From assembly GCA_021018995.1 (NCBI GenBank), contig CM037596.1:101911416-101975415 (forward strand): DNA of 64,000 nucleotides, in the 5' to 3' direction. Position 1 is the first letter of the stretch. Each line of letters starts with the position of its first letter. Shown here one piece after another: positions 31,701 to 43,729 of this stretch. Below the pieces are notes generated by a model. The model was not told where the DNA came from and did not search any database. It saw only the letters and a list, made by a program, of their open reading frames with translations. Origin of the DNA: Chloranthus sessilifolius. Lineage: Eukaryota; Streptophyta; Magnoliopsida; Chloranthales; Chloranthaceae. The translations under genes were made by a program, and so were the position numbers.

Positions 31701-33749
31701 TAATTAGGAAGGGACAAGCGAAAGTATATCAGATTCTTGAAAAACACTTACGATCTAATTTAAAATCAAGACTTCAAAGATTTTAGTTCATTTTAGTGTG
31801 TTGAAGCATTTGGTGGATCTGATTTATTCATTAGAAGCAACCATTAGATGAATCTATTACTTAGCATGGTGCTACTGCCATCTCTACTTCACACGTGGAT
31901 TGCTCACATTATTTTATTCACTGCATGATCAAAAAATGTATCTATGTGATATCTGCAAGTTGAAGATATATGTGTAGATGAGCTCGATATCAAAGCTTCA
32001 AGTTCTTGCACTTGTGCACAACTCTTCTCTTCAGATGAGAAAATGGGGACAGTGCAGGGATTGTAAGAAACTAGAGTCACCAGTAAGAGACCAAAGAGGT
32101 GGTCACTTACTTGTTCTCTTCTTAGTGAACTTAGAAGAGAACAAGCTAGTTCTACTTGAAAAAAAAAACAGAACAAAAGAAGAAAAAGGAGATCAATCTA
32201 ATTTTTTTTTTTGCTTTTGCTTTTGCTTGGGTTTTTCTTTTTAACTTTTGTGTTTTTTAATGCCAGGTAGGTGTAGTAGGCATGTAAAGCTTTGTATGCT
32301 TTCCTAGTGAGTTTTACTGCTTTTTTTTTTTCTAAAAGCATCCAATAAAATAAGGTGATAAATGAGAAATCACGCCCTCTTTATAAAGCCGTATTTGCGC
32401 TAACGAATTAATGAGATCGATTTTCATTCTTATATTTCACATTCAAAGCAACCCTTTTGATAACTTTTTTCAGTTGGAATTTTAATAATTGCTTCCACCG
32501 GATGAACCGTGGCTGCCTCTGAATTGTGAGGCTACCATTCCTATTGATCTTGGGATAATGAGTGTATCATCAAATAATCATTTTATTATGGACAACAAAA
32601 CAGCTTTTGATAGATAATTTTTGAGGCAGCTTGTTGTGTTGCATGATGTAATTGGCTGCACACGCGGGCCCAAGCAATATAGTCAGGCACATCTGGTCAT
32701 ATAAGCAGCCTACAAAATTGGCTATCAACCACTAGAAGATATCAGCCTACAAAATTGGTGTCACTGCCGAAGATTGTAAGCATATTTTAGGATGGTAATT
32801 ACAAATCATATACACTTATAAGCATATTTGCTGACATTGAGATATATTGCAATGATGGATTCTTACTTGAATAGTTTAGATTGGTCACCTATGTGCGTCC
32901 CATGATATAATAATAAATCATATTTCAATAGAAGTTTATTGTTAATGGTGTGGTATCATTTAAGAGTTAGTCTAGGATGGGCGTCCACCCATCATGTGCA
33001 TTAAAGCAGTCCACACATTCATCTGATTGAGTGATATACACAAACTTTCATGCAATGGACGCCCGTGCACATCATGCAGTCACACATACGAGTGGACTAC
33101 CGTATCCATCATGATGGTTGAACACTCACTGTAGACTAACTCATCATTTAAACACCAAAATAGTGTTTAAATGTTGGAAGCCAACCTAGCGGCAATGGTT
33201 CTGATGTTCATGGATATTGATGATCAAGAAAGCGGTGTTCCAGATGATTTGCTAAAAAATGAGATTATAAATAAAAAATGTTATTATAAATTTAAGTAAT
33301 CTTATAATCTTATCTGTAGCCACTTCATTCACTGCAGAGCCATCTTTTCGGGTGTGTGCCTTAAAAAACATTTGAAGTCAGGTAGGTGAGGTCTGTGTAT
33401 TGCTCTTTACTCACTATATCATTATAGAGTTGAAAGATGTGATAAATCATACTTATAAAGAAAAACAAGATAGATACATTGTATACACATAGAGAAGAGA
33501 AACCTCCTCTCGTATCTTTGCAAAACTTTTTGACCCAGCCGTATGGGGCAAGGTCTGGCGGGAGCAATTCCTTTTATTCCTTTCACTTGTCATCTGTATT
33601 AGACCAATTTAGCCAAAATTAGAAGTTTTTAAGTGATATATATTTCATAAAAAGTAATTCAAAAACTCATTTATATCCTCCCTTCTTCTGAATTTCAATA
33701 TTGGACGAGAGCATGTCATTGAGCGGACACTACTCTATCGGGAGGAATA
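31701..33749. other. Spacer between transposase exons
   Basis: AT-rich, with a long T run near 32200 and 32322. Middle exons of the transposase gene may be here but I see no convincing frame. Confidence 0.35.
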
Positions 33750-34246
33750 GCGCAATGCTTCATATCAGTTATGGAAGGGTCATAATTTTTTAACTTCAGC
33801 TCACACTTAAAATCCCTCTACTTCTTCTCGACAGATTGCGTTATGAAGTATCGCAACCCCTCACTGACATCGAACTTCTCCTGTATCACAAAAAAAGAAA
33901 AAAATATTTGTATGAATTTTAGTCAACCATATAAAGAAAAACTAAGAACCAATAGCAATAAATAATGAATTTACCTTAACGCATTCCCATATGTGTGCCT
34001 TTGCAGCTTTATCAACGCCACGCCACGTTGGGCAATCAATGCGCAACTTCAATTCCATCTTCTTGCTAGAATTCCACACCAGTTTGCTAATTTACTGGTG
34101 TGTTTTCCAGCTGGTTGGCCATTTTTGACTAATACACTAAACTTTTTCCCCTTCCGAAGTCGATTCAAGGCATGACCCTTTGTAACACCTCGGCCAATCT
34201 TTTTTTTCTTAGATGGTGTCGAGCTTGCTTTACTTGATGGAGCCAT
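33750..34246 (-). pseudogene. En/Spm-type transposase (Transposase_24/Ptta family), N-terminal/core part
   Basis: It starts ATG 34246 with a basic stretch (SKASSTPSKKKKIGRG), then VTKGHALNRLRKGKKFSVLV, NGQPAGKHTSKLANWCGILA, then after a one-base loss MELKLRIDCPTWRGVDKAAK and AHIWECVK. A GT-AG intron follows, then EKFDVSEGLRYFITQSVEKK, a TAG in place of the usual Trp, and RDFKCELKLKNYD. This is the R-G-P-T-(R/K)-G…G(Q/R)PIG…W..V….IW..V..KFD….KW R.FK layout of the family. With a frameshift and a nonsense codon it is not functional. Confidence 0.8.
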
Positions 34247-34470
34247 CTATTTGGAAAAAGAACAAGCATAAAATATCAATGATGGAAAACCCTACATGCT
34301 GAAAGAGAAACTATTAGAGCTACTTTTGGTAAGTTATGACGTGCAAATTGATATAGACTAAATAAGTAAAGTGGATCTCAGTCAAAATCATATTCATTGC
34401 AATAGAAAAGGATACAACTTGGGAAAGCCAGAGTTGCCCATTGCCTGTTATACAATGTATGTGTTTATAA

Positions 34471-34473
<3 letters not shown>

Positions 34474-34519
<46 letters not shown>
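34474..34519. repeat. (TA)n microsatellite
   Basis: About 23 uninterrupted TA units. Confidence 0.95.
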
Positions 34520-34522
<3 letters not shown>

Positions 34523-35998
34523 AGTACACAATTTCAATTAAATTAATGGAAGAAAGCAAACCCTTGCATCACCAAAAAACATGATAAAAAAAACAACCAA
34601 AAACAAAAGGAGAAGTGGGCAGTGACTAATATTTTATAACTCTTGACTGCACCAGCAGGACACTTATTAACTAAGGATACCCTAGCCACAAGTTTCCACC
34701 AATTTACCTGTAGAGTAGCTGAATATAAGTTTATATATCCCAGAAAACTTGCCCTACAAATTTTTAGTTTTCTATAGAAATTAAAAATAGACTGATTTCT
34801 TCAGCATGCATGAAGGAGATCTCAGTTAAATTCATTCTTTAAAGTGTGACACTTCAGGGAACTTTTTGGAGTTTGAAAACAAACAGAGAAAAATCATCTC
34901 CATGCCACCATCAGCCACTGATGGCTCTGTGGAGACATCTTTGAATCCAATTTGCTTTTTCCACATTCTGCAGAGCTGGATATAAAGCTTGCAGTTGATG
35001 GGACAAAAGCAGTAACTAGCTTGCAACAAGGAATGCAAAAGTCAAACAAAATAAAGAAAAAATAGAGGCACTAGGCATGAGCAAAGCAGTCATCATTTGA
35101 AGACTACGATGGAAATTGAGGTTTGGTAGATAGGCTAATGAGGAAGAGAAAGTTATGCAGTTGCTAAATATAGAAAATAGAGCCATTAGGCTGTTTTATA
35201 GTCATGCTTTGATAGATTAGTCAATAAGTCATACGCAGGTCTCTAATTAATAAGAAAATATAACCGAAGAAGAACCAACATATTGCGAGAGCACTTTGTC
35301 GCTTGAAGCATAACATGTTGCTAACTAAAAGAACATGAGCCAATGGGCATTAATTACAGCAGTAAATTTTGGTGCACTAGTTACCAAAAACACTCACACA
35401 CACACACTCTGACACTGAACCAAATCAGCACAGAATTTCTTTGCATACCTACCAATCCTAAACCCCAGTCTATAACCATAGTATTATAGCAATGGTAATT
35501 TTAACTAGAATATTCAACATGAAGCTCTCTATAAGTCAACCCTATATATTAATTGTTTGTGATTTGTATGTTTTGAGGGCTGTAATCCTGCCCTCAAAAC
35601 TATGTAAATATATGTACTATTTGTGTCAAAACAGCATTTCCCATGAATATTTAACAACTAAAGTAACACATCAACACACCTTACATCAAAGATTGGAGAA
35701 GACAGCAGTAATGTCGTAACACGTGTGACGAGGATCAATAGCAGCAATTGCAGAATATTCAGTGAAGAGCAACAACAAGAATTGTAGGAAATAATAATAG
35801 TATGGTCAAATTTTAGCACATATGATCAGCAGTACATATGTATCATTCTGTCAAATATTATGTTTACATCTTATAGCATTAAACCCACAGCAATAGTAAT
35901 CAGATAAGAACACAAGCCAGTGCACTAGATCATCAAGTGTCAATGAGCTAGATATGTCAATTTAGATCACTAGAGTAACAGCACAAAGAAGCAACAAA

Positions 35999-36112
35999 AC
36001 AGTCACAAAGTGGAGAACTTTATAGACAAAAAAGGGAGAAAAATACGTAGATGCAGTCACAAAGTTGAGAACTTTATAGACAAAAAAAATGGAGAAAAAT
36101 ACTTAGATGCAA
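35999..36112. repeat. Tandem duplication, unit about 56 bp
   Basis: gcagtcacaaagttgagaac…tttatagaca…aaaatacttagatgca follows a near-identical copy (agtcacaaagtggagaactt…aaatacgtagatgca). Confidence 0.85.
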
Positions 36113-36165
36113 TCACCATCCCACTAGTCGAATTAGATTCAATATTATTTCTTTCAAATGAAGAA

Positions 36166-36627
36166 TTACACACTTCCATCTTCGGTAAATAAAGCATCAT
36201 TAATCTGATCCATCTCCATCGTCAATGACATTGACTGAAGGAGCTTATCCGGTCCACTCTCAACCAAATTAATCCTCATTGAGCTTGTTTGAGATATGTC
36301 TTCCCGATGAAAAAACCATTTGGTATAATTTTGAACAAAGCCATTGTATACCATATGTTCGTATGTTGTTTCTCTATCTTGATATAGTCTCTTGTTGCAT
36401 CTAACACATGGACACTTCAACTTCCCATGTACAGTTGCTCCACGAGCTATTACAAGCTCAATGAATCCTTTCGCACCTTGAAGATACTCTAGAGAAATTC
36501 TACTCTATCCAGATACAAAAATATCATTCTTATTTAAACAACATACCAACATTCGAACTACTCAAAGCACGTGAACATAAAGGAATATAAAATACCTAGG
36601 CTTTTGAATCCAACTTTTATCCATCAT
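36166..36627 (-). pseudogene. CACTA transposase (TNPD) N-terminal Transpos_assoc domain, truncated
   Basis: Exon 1 (36596-36627) encodes MMDKSWIQKPR and splices across a 96-nt GT-AG intron (36500-36595) to exon 2 (36166-36499), ISLEYLQGAKGFIELVIARG, KLKCPCVRCNKRLYQDRETT, YEHMVYNGFVQNYTKWFFHR. This is the DKSWM…EY..G...F…CPC..C.N…..V..HL...GF...Y..W..HGE pattern of the transposase-associated zinc-binding domain that opens En/Spm TNPD proteins. The frame stops at 36166 after about 121 residues, and the large Tnp2 catalytic domain is not visible downstream. The element is therefore non-autonomous. Confidence 0.85.
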
Positions 36628-37090
36628 GTGGGAGACTAGATATACAATCTCCAACTTCTTTGTTGTTAATTTCTAGAAATCATGTAAAAAGGTTACAAGT
36701 AAGAGATAACAAATAAGGTTTTTTTCTTATCGGTAAATAACAAATAAGAAATTTTACAACACAAAATGACTAAAGACATGGAGGGAAATAGTAAGAAGTA
36801 GTAACTTAAAGAATTGATGGGTATCGGATGATGAGTATTTGGCTGATTGAGTTATTTGTAGCTAGCAGATGATGAACAATGATGGATGATCCGATACAAA
36901 TATATAATATATTTTCAGGATTCAGGAATGATGCTTGCTAACAATGATACCTAAATATCTGAGATCAGATTGTGTTCATTTATGGGAATAAGCATCGCCT
37001 ATATAATTTAAAATTTTAAATATTTACATTTTTCTATATTTACGCAATGTGAAACGAGGTCTATGATGTCTGATTTGAAGGCTACAATAT
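36628..37090. other. Spacer upstream of the TNPD start
   Basis: AT-rich; taatcctgcattaat-like words are absent and no CACTA right end is seen. acaaataag recurs at 36710 and 36738. Confidence 0.35.
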
Positions 37091-37094
37091 AAAA

Positions 37095-37580
37095 TCGATA
37101 GTTCCAAAGATAGATATGAGAAAAAGGCGATATCGATTCTGTACACAGTCGATATCGACTCTGTACATAGTCAGTACCGATCATTTTAAGAGTCGTCATT
37201 GACTCTGTACAAAGTCATCATCGATTCTATACAGAGTCGCTATCGATTACATAGAAAAAAAAAAAAAAAATTAAATTTTTTTTTATTTTATATAATCGAT
37301 AGCGACTCGATCTGATAGTCATCGACTCGATCTTGAGTCGTCATCGATTACAAAAAAAAAAAAAAAAAAAAATTTTTTTTTAATTAAAAAAAAAAATTTT
37401 ATGTAACCGATGGCGACTTCGGTGCAGTGATGATGACTCTCTCTTGAAAATTTTATAGTCAAATCGATTATATAAAATAAAATTAAAATTAAATTTTTTT
37501 TTTTTATGTGTCGATGCGACTGTATAGATCGACTTATTTGAATGTATCTTATCTTGAACTCGACTGTCGATTTGTGATAA
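37095..37580. repeat. Cluster of TCGAT hairpins with A/T-tract loops
   Basis: Direct repeats of agtcgatatcgactctgtac / agtcatcatcgattctatac (37130-37235) lead into foldbacks: GTCGCTATCGATTA (37226-37239) pairs with TAATCGATAGCGAC (37301-37314) around an A-tract and T-tract loop. A second pair, gtcgtcatcgattacaaaa and ttttatgtaaccgatggcgac, lies at 37337-37417. It looks like a non-autonomous foldback element. Confidence 0.7.
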
Positions 37581-37599
37581 AGTGAAAATATCCTGACGT

Positions 37600-37960
37600 A
37601 GGGTCGTATCATGGGCCTATGTAAATTTCCCAATCCTGATACAGTGGGCAGAGGAGAATTGATTAGCAACCACAGCGGCACCATAGTGATGGCCTTCTCA
37701 GGTCCATTTGTCAGTTGCGGCTCAAATGAGAATGCAGAACAGGCATGTTTACAGTCATCCTTCTTTACATGTCTTATTGTGGGCCCATTCATTGTAGGGC
37801 ATGGCTTCATCAATTGGCTTGCCAAAAGAGCTAGCTTTCCATGTAGATTAGCTGATGCTATGAAGAATCATCTGCCTTTTGTGCCTTGATGGACGTGTCA
37901 TTTCAGCATGTCCACCACGAAGCAAACTCAGAAGCCGGCAACTTTAGCTAGAGTAAGTGT
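37600..37960 (+). pseudogene. LINE-type RNase H domain fragment
   Basis: The frame reads GRGELISNHSGTIVMAFSGP, then CGSNENAEQACLQS, corresponding to G-G-(L/V)-I-R-x-H-x-G…FSGP…SNEAELRAL of the RNase H (RVT_3) domain at the end of plant L1-type LINEs. Further on, VSFQHVHHEANSEAGN corresponds to the …HVHREANSEAD.LA terminus of that domain. The parts between are divergent and frameshifted. Confidence 0.65.
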
Positions 37961-38953
<993 letters not shown>

Positions 38954-39059
38954 CGATAAGCTATTATTATAGTTTTTTTTAATGACAAATTTACTTTTTT
39001 TTCCCCAACCTTCATAGTTCTGAGGATTTAATTGATTTTCCACTGTCATGTTTTACCAG

Positions 39060-39676
39060 CTAACCCATCAAAAGAATCAGTTGAAAGACAGGATTGGAGA
39101 TGGGGATGAAATTGAAGGTATTTCTTGAGCAGTGAAGGTTCTTCTCTGGTTTTTGTACATAAATCCCTTTATTGTTAATGGGACCCACTCATAATTAGAA
39201 TTTTATATTAGAATCAGGAGACCCCTTGACAGCAGAGGAGCAAGAAGAAAAAGAGCAATTACTAGAAGAGGTAAAGGAATCATTTAATTAATCAATGGTT
39301 CTTTTTTTGTGCGACTTTTGTGATGTCCAGCACGATGAATTCGACATGGCCTAGGAGAGATTTTAATACTTTCACTCGAGCATGTGAGAAGTATGGTCGG
39401 AATGAGATAAAAGGTATTGCTTCTGAAATGGAAGGAAAAACAGAGGAGGAAGTTGAAAGATATGCCAGAGTATTTAAAGAGAGATACAAGGAGTTGAATG
39501 GTAAGTTCTTGTTTTCCTTTTCAGTTTTGATCACTCGGTGAATTACTAGTTCTATGCTTTTTAGTAAATAGCAAATTCAGGCAACCTTTCAATCGGTGTT
39601 TCTTGGTTCTTCTGCTGCTCCTTCTTTTGTCCAAAAATGGCTATCGATTGCTTCATTTCTAAGTAACAAAGTCAGT

Positions 39677-39725
<49 letters not shown>

Positions 39726-40772
39726 ATTTTTTTGGTTGCTCTGTCTCTGTGTGTGTGCATGGGCAGGCGGGCAAGCGCTGGCACTGGTGAGTGCGCTGTC
39801 ATGCGTGTGCTTGCGTTATTAAGAGGTCATTTTTTTCAATATTTTTATTATTCTCCATTTCTATTTATAATTGGGTCAACTATATTTTGAAAGGAAAAGA
39901 AGAAATTTTCCATTTGTTTAATTACTCGTGGATCAGTACACCCTGTACTTGTGTTGAACGCAAGTGCGTAAGTGCCCAATTTAAATAGCCTTTTTTCATT
40001 CAGTTGTTCCCAAGTTATAAAATACCAAATTTTGAGCTTGTATTATTGAGCTCTGATGCTGTATGCGTGGCCTACTGGCCTCAATATTGTCTGACACAAA
40101 TTTGCATTGGTTGATGCGCTGGTGGAAATGGGTCCTTATCTGGTTTTATCCACTGTTAAAAACTGTAAAGTGTTCACATCCCCATGCTCTGATAAGGAGA
40201 GATACCGGTTGATACTTTTGGCTGCTGAATCTGTTAAAGTTCGAATTTGATTTACTTGAGTTTTATGTTCAACTGTTCTTGCATTCCGAAAGTTCATATA
40301 TTGTATATACCCACTCGTCTTCTTTCCAGATTATGATAGGATAATCAAGATACATTGAAAGAGGAGAGGCAAGAATCTCTCGGAAAGATGAGATAATGAA
40401 ACCGATCGGGAAAAAGTTAGATCGGTACAAGAATCCATGGTTAGAACTGAAGATTCAGTATGGTGTGGTTTTTGTATGTCTTAATATATTTTACATGTCT
40501 ATTAGACTAGTTTGACCTACGTGTTTGACCACTCTAGATTAATGTTCATTTTCAGTTATGCATGGTACACAAACCTGGTTATGGAAATTGGGATGAATTA
40601 AAGGCAGCTTTCCGCACATCACCCTTGTTTCGTTTTGATTGGTTTGTGAAGTCCCGCACCACTCAAGAACTTTGCTCGGCATTGCGATACACTCATCCGG
40701 TTAGTGGAGAGAGAAAATCATGAATTTGATGAGAGGGAGAGACAGGCACGTAAGGATAAGAAGCTTGCTAAG
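39060..40772 (+). pseudogene. ISWI chromatin remodeller (CHR11/CHR17-like) HAND-SANT-SLIDE pseudogene with introns
   Basis: Five exons are visible: 39060-39117 (LTHQKNQLKDRIGDGDEIE), 39218-39270 (GDPLTAEEQEEKEQLLEE), about 39331-39500 (WPRRDFNTFTRACEKYGRN, IASEMEGKTEEEVERYARVF), 40330-about 40463 (KKLDRYKNPWLELKIQYG) and 40556-40772 (KPGYGNWDELKAAFRTSPLF, RFDWFVKSRTTQEL). These are the SANT and SLIDE DNA/histone-binding segments of plant ISWI ATPases. A one-base insertion in exon 4 (after RIIK) and another in exon 5 (after TQEL) break the frame. The segment QNKGKLYNEE between exons 4 and 5 is missing, and no ATPase domain is present. Retained introns show a duplicated genomic fragment. Confidence 0.88.
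39677..39722. repeat. (TA)n microsatellite in an intron of the ISWI pseudogene
   Basis: About 22 TA units between pseudo-exons 3 and 4. Confidence 0.95.
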
Positions 40773-41330
40773 GTTCGATCTCTTACATTGTTCCCTTTTA
40801 TTTACAAGACTGGTAACAGGGGAGGAGCCACGTAGAAGGTGTGGGGGCTGAACTGAAGCTCCCATTAATTTCTTGTTTGTTAAACATGAATAAGCAACCT
40901 ATGCGTAGGATATCCATCAATAGAACATGCATCTCAGCCAAAGAATCATGTCTAGCTATGAGTAGATGTGATTATCTGCGTAGCTGTTATAAATTAGATG
41001 GTTTAAATCTCTCAAAAGATGTGATTTCGGATCAAAGCCTGTAAATGTTTACTCTGTCACTTTGACATTATGGTTTACTCGTCATTAGATCTTGCTCATC
41101 CTAAAATTAGTATGTCTGATTATGCATCTTAGAGCACCACGTACACGGTCCATGAATCTATTCAAAATTTCAAACTCTTGCATCAAAGTCAAACTTCTCA
41201 ATTTAATTGGGTAATCATGAATTAAGAGCAGGGGTTGGTTCATATTCGATTCCCATGGAAACATCTTAGAGACCTTCAACATCTGTATCGTTATTTGCTC
41301 CAATAATAAAGGAAAACTCTCAGCAGCTGC
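40773..41330. other. Spacer with a dispersed repeat
   Basis: The stretch tagatggtttaaatctctca plus aaagatgtgatttcggatca at 40998-41040 recurs with few changes at 42000-42045 (gatgatttgaatctctcaaa…gtgattttggatcataa). No gene. Confidence 0.5.
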
Positions 41331-41504
41331 TCATGGTGTCCCGATTTTAACGGCCATGCACTCACCCGAATACACCACTGAAGGAGATTCATCATGTGCT
41401 ATTAATTGAATTAAGTCTCCCACACAGAAGTCTTGCATTGTTGTTCCATGAGAGAAGGGGAAATGGCAGAGAGAAAAGAGAACAAGAAAGTTGAACATCT
41501 TCAT
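41331..41504 (-). pseudogene. Germin-like/ABP19-type protein, signal peptide and N-terminus only
   Basis: From ATG 41504 the minus strand encodes a signal peptide (MKMFNFLVLFSLCHFPFSHG) followed by TTMQDFCVGDL, the invariant start of mature germin-like proteins (…xQDFCVADL…) with the first conserved Cys. After that the sequence (IQLIAHDESPSVVYSGECMA) no longer follows the family, and the frame stops at 41331; the cupin barrel is absent. Intact members are secreted apoplastic cupins. A promoter-like TATA box lies 63-76 bases upstream, so transcription of the stub is possible. Confidence 0.7.
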
Positions 41505-41566
41505 AATGGGTGAATTCTGGTGATCAGGTATTTCTTGTTTGTGCATTTGGGCATACCTCTTTGGGT

Positions 41567-41580
41567 GCTTTATATAGGAA
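41567..41580 (-). promoter_or_regulatory. TATA box of the germin-like stub
   Basis: The minus strand reads TTCCTATATAAAGC, a canonical plant TATA box at the expected distance from the ATG at 41504. Confidence 0.6.
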
Positions 41581-41775
41581 AGGAATGGAAACCAAGTCTT
41601 ATTTCGTAGCATTTTTTTTTCTTCCTTTTTTTGATAAATATCTATATTTTGGTCAAAGAAAGCGTATTGGTTTCCCCTAAAAGTGTCCAAGCATAGTTGC
41701 ACAAGATTTAGAGAGTTTAGGTCTAGAATAACGGCTCTCACCAACAATTGAAGACCAAAAAGATAATGATGCATG

Positions 41776-42609
41776 ACTGATCTTACACAGTTATTAAAAA
41801 TTTTTATCTTATATCATTAAACTATAAGTTACTATTACGCCACCTAGCAGCCAATCACATCACGCCAGGTCAGCCGCCTGCCCTTTGTCCTAAACAAAAA
41901 TGGTCCTACGTTTATAATTTTCCTTCTTAAAGCGTGTCTCAGAAAATGAATTGTGTCTCTTATAAGTAGAATTATCTCATGGGTAGTAGACTGTACAAAT
42001 AGGATGATTTGAATCTCTCAAAAAGTGTGATTTTGGATCATAACCCGTAAATGTATGATCTATCACTTTGACAATATGAATTGCCGACATCTTGCACCAT
42101 TAATGGTGTGTTAGTGTTTAAATGACGGTCATAATAGTCCTTTTTTCTTGTGGGTTTGGGTGTCCCTCTTTTGGGAGGCTTATCTAAGGAAGAATCTGAT
42201 TTCTCCTTATTCAATTCAAGATTGCATTTGGAAGTTAGAGGTAGTGGACGCGGGCAAGGCCCTCCAGATTCGAGATTAGTGGGAGGTTTTTCTGAGTGGG
42301 AGTCTTTCTTAGCAGCTCAATCTTTTTTTTTTCTAGAGTACTTAAGTTGTCTCTTTGTTGAGTTTCTTGCTCAATGGGGGGCTAGCTTCAGGCTATTTTT
42401 CATATAGGTTCTTTGTTCTTTAGGGTGTTGGGTATGGTGAAGTTGTGTGTTAGCTTTGTCCTTTTCTTGTATTCCTCTTTTCTTGTATTCCTCTTTTTAT
42501 TTTTAATGCAAGGGTGAGGTCCTTATAACCTCAAATGAATTATCAAAAAAAGAAAAATTGTTTTTACCGAGTCTAATACTTTACATATAAAATAAAGGAA
42601 AATAGGGAG
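41776..42609. other. Spacer: MITE relative and possible LINE 3' end
   Basis: 41776-42100 resembles the 30610-30890 MITE. 42420-42560 contains cttttcttgtattcctc twice, then aatgcaagggtgaggtcctt and an A-rich end, reminiscent of plant LINE 3' UTRs. No coding. Confidence 0.4.
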
Positions 42610-42617
42610 GTTTTATC

Positions 42618-43721
42618 CATAGTGATAAAAATCGTCGACGTCTTCAAAAAATCGGCGAAACTTTTCGATTTTTAATAATCCGATGTAATCGGCAGTTAGT
42701 CGGCTAAATCGCCGATTCAGCGCTACGTCAGCGATGAATCGTTGAGTCTGCGATTTGGAAGACCAATCGCGTTCAAAAAAAAAGAAAAAAGAAAGGGGTT
42801 TTAAACCCTTATTTTTAAGATTAATAAAAAATAAAACTTTAGCTCTAAGGGTTTTCTTTTGAGACGAGGCAACAACGACCAATGGCTCCGACGGCAATTG
42901 GCACGTTCAGCGATCTCCCTCTTTAGTTCTTCTCTTCTCCTCCTTTTCATTTTTTTGCTTCTTTTAGACTTAAAATAATATACTTAGTATAGGAAATGAT
43001 TACTACTTAGCAACCTACCCGGCTACCCCCTACTCTAGTTAGTACTTTAGTAGCCTACTAGCTTGTAGCCCTCTAGAAATTACATCATTACATAATAGCC
43101 TCTACAACCTACGCAACCTAGCAACTTATGATGTACATAACAGTCGGTACATAGTATAAATTAACAGATTTATTATATGCATAGTAAATTATATATATTA
43201 TAAATATAATATAATATAATATAATATATTATTATATTATATTATCTTATAATATAATATTATATAATATATTATACTATTATAACCTAATATTAGATTA
43301 TATTATAATATAATAAAATATATATTAGCACATTTATAATAAAACTTTTTCATGTATATTTCTAATTTTTTAATATTTTTTCATAATTCCTAACTTTTTC
43401 CCGATGTTTACCGACTTTTCCCTAATTTTGCCGAAGTTTCCCGACTTTTCTCCTTGCCGATTCATTGCCGACTTGTCACCATGGGTTAAAATGCCGGAAA
43501 ACCGGTACGTATCGTCCGGTCAAAAAACCGGTACGTACCGGACGATACGTACCGGAACAGTAAAAAACCGGACGATACATTGAATGTATCGTCCGGTATT
43601 ACACATATAAAAGGGCGATACGGTACTTTTAATGTACCGTATCGTCCACCTCCGATACCGATACGTATCGTCCGATACGTATCGGTATCGGACGATATTT
43701 TGATCCATGCTTGTCACTATG
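42618..43721. mobile_element. hAT-like non-autonomous element (outer), 8-bp TSD
   Basis: Perfect 8-bp target duplications GTTTTATC lie at 42610-42617 and 43722-43729. The inverted ends are CATAGTGATAAAAATCG on the left and CATAGTGACAAG (complement of the right end). The body has short cgattttt / ccgactttt motifs in both orientations and an AT-rich core of taatataatat repeats (43190-43320). An 8-bp duplication is typical of hAT transposition. No transposase is encoded. A second element sits in its right end. Confidence 0.75.
43480..43709. mobile_element. hAT-like MITE (inner), 8-bp TSD, palindromic body
   Basis: Perfect 8-bp duplications CTTGTCAC lie at 43472-43479 and 43710-43717. The ends are CATGGGTTAAAATGCCGG and the complement CATGGATCAAAATATCGTC. 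Almost the whole 230-bp body consists of inverted repeats of gtacgtatcgtccgg type, for example ccggtacgtaccgg, ccggacgatacattg/caatgtatcgtccgg-like arms at 43568-43596, and cgatacgtatcgtccgatac. Confidence 0.85.
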
Positions 43722-43729
43722 GTTTTATC

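Larger units (their letters stand above)
34247..36165. other. Spacer between transposase genes of the CACTA element
   Basis: It holds a (TA)n microsatellite at about 34474-34519 and the duplicated block at 35999-36112. The rest is AT-rich without a recognised frame. Confidence 0.4.

Noticed and set aside
31904..32176. 90-codon minus-strand frame as a transposase exon
   Set aside because: It contains no family motif; kept only as a possible spacer between transposase exons.
36166..36627. Right boundary of the CACTA element just beyond the TNPD start
   Set aside because: No TAGTG end or subterminal gccgg array is present up to 38 kb, so the right boundary is left open.
37600..37960. Host RNase H gene
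   Set aside because: Motifs match the RNase H tail of LINEs and the frame is broken.
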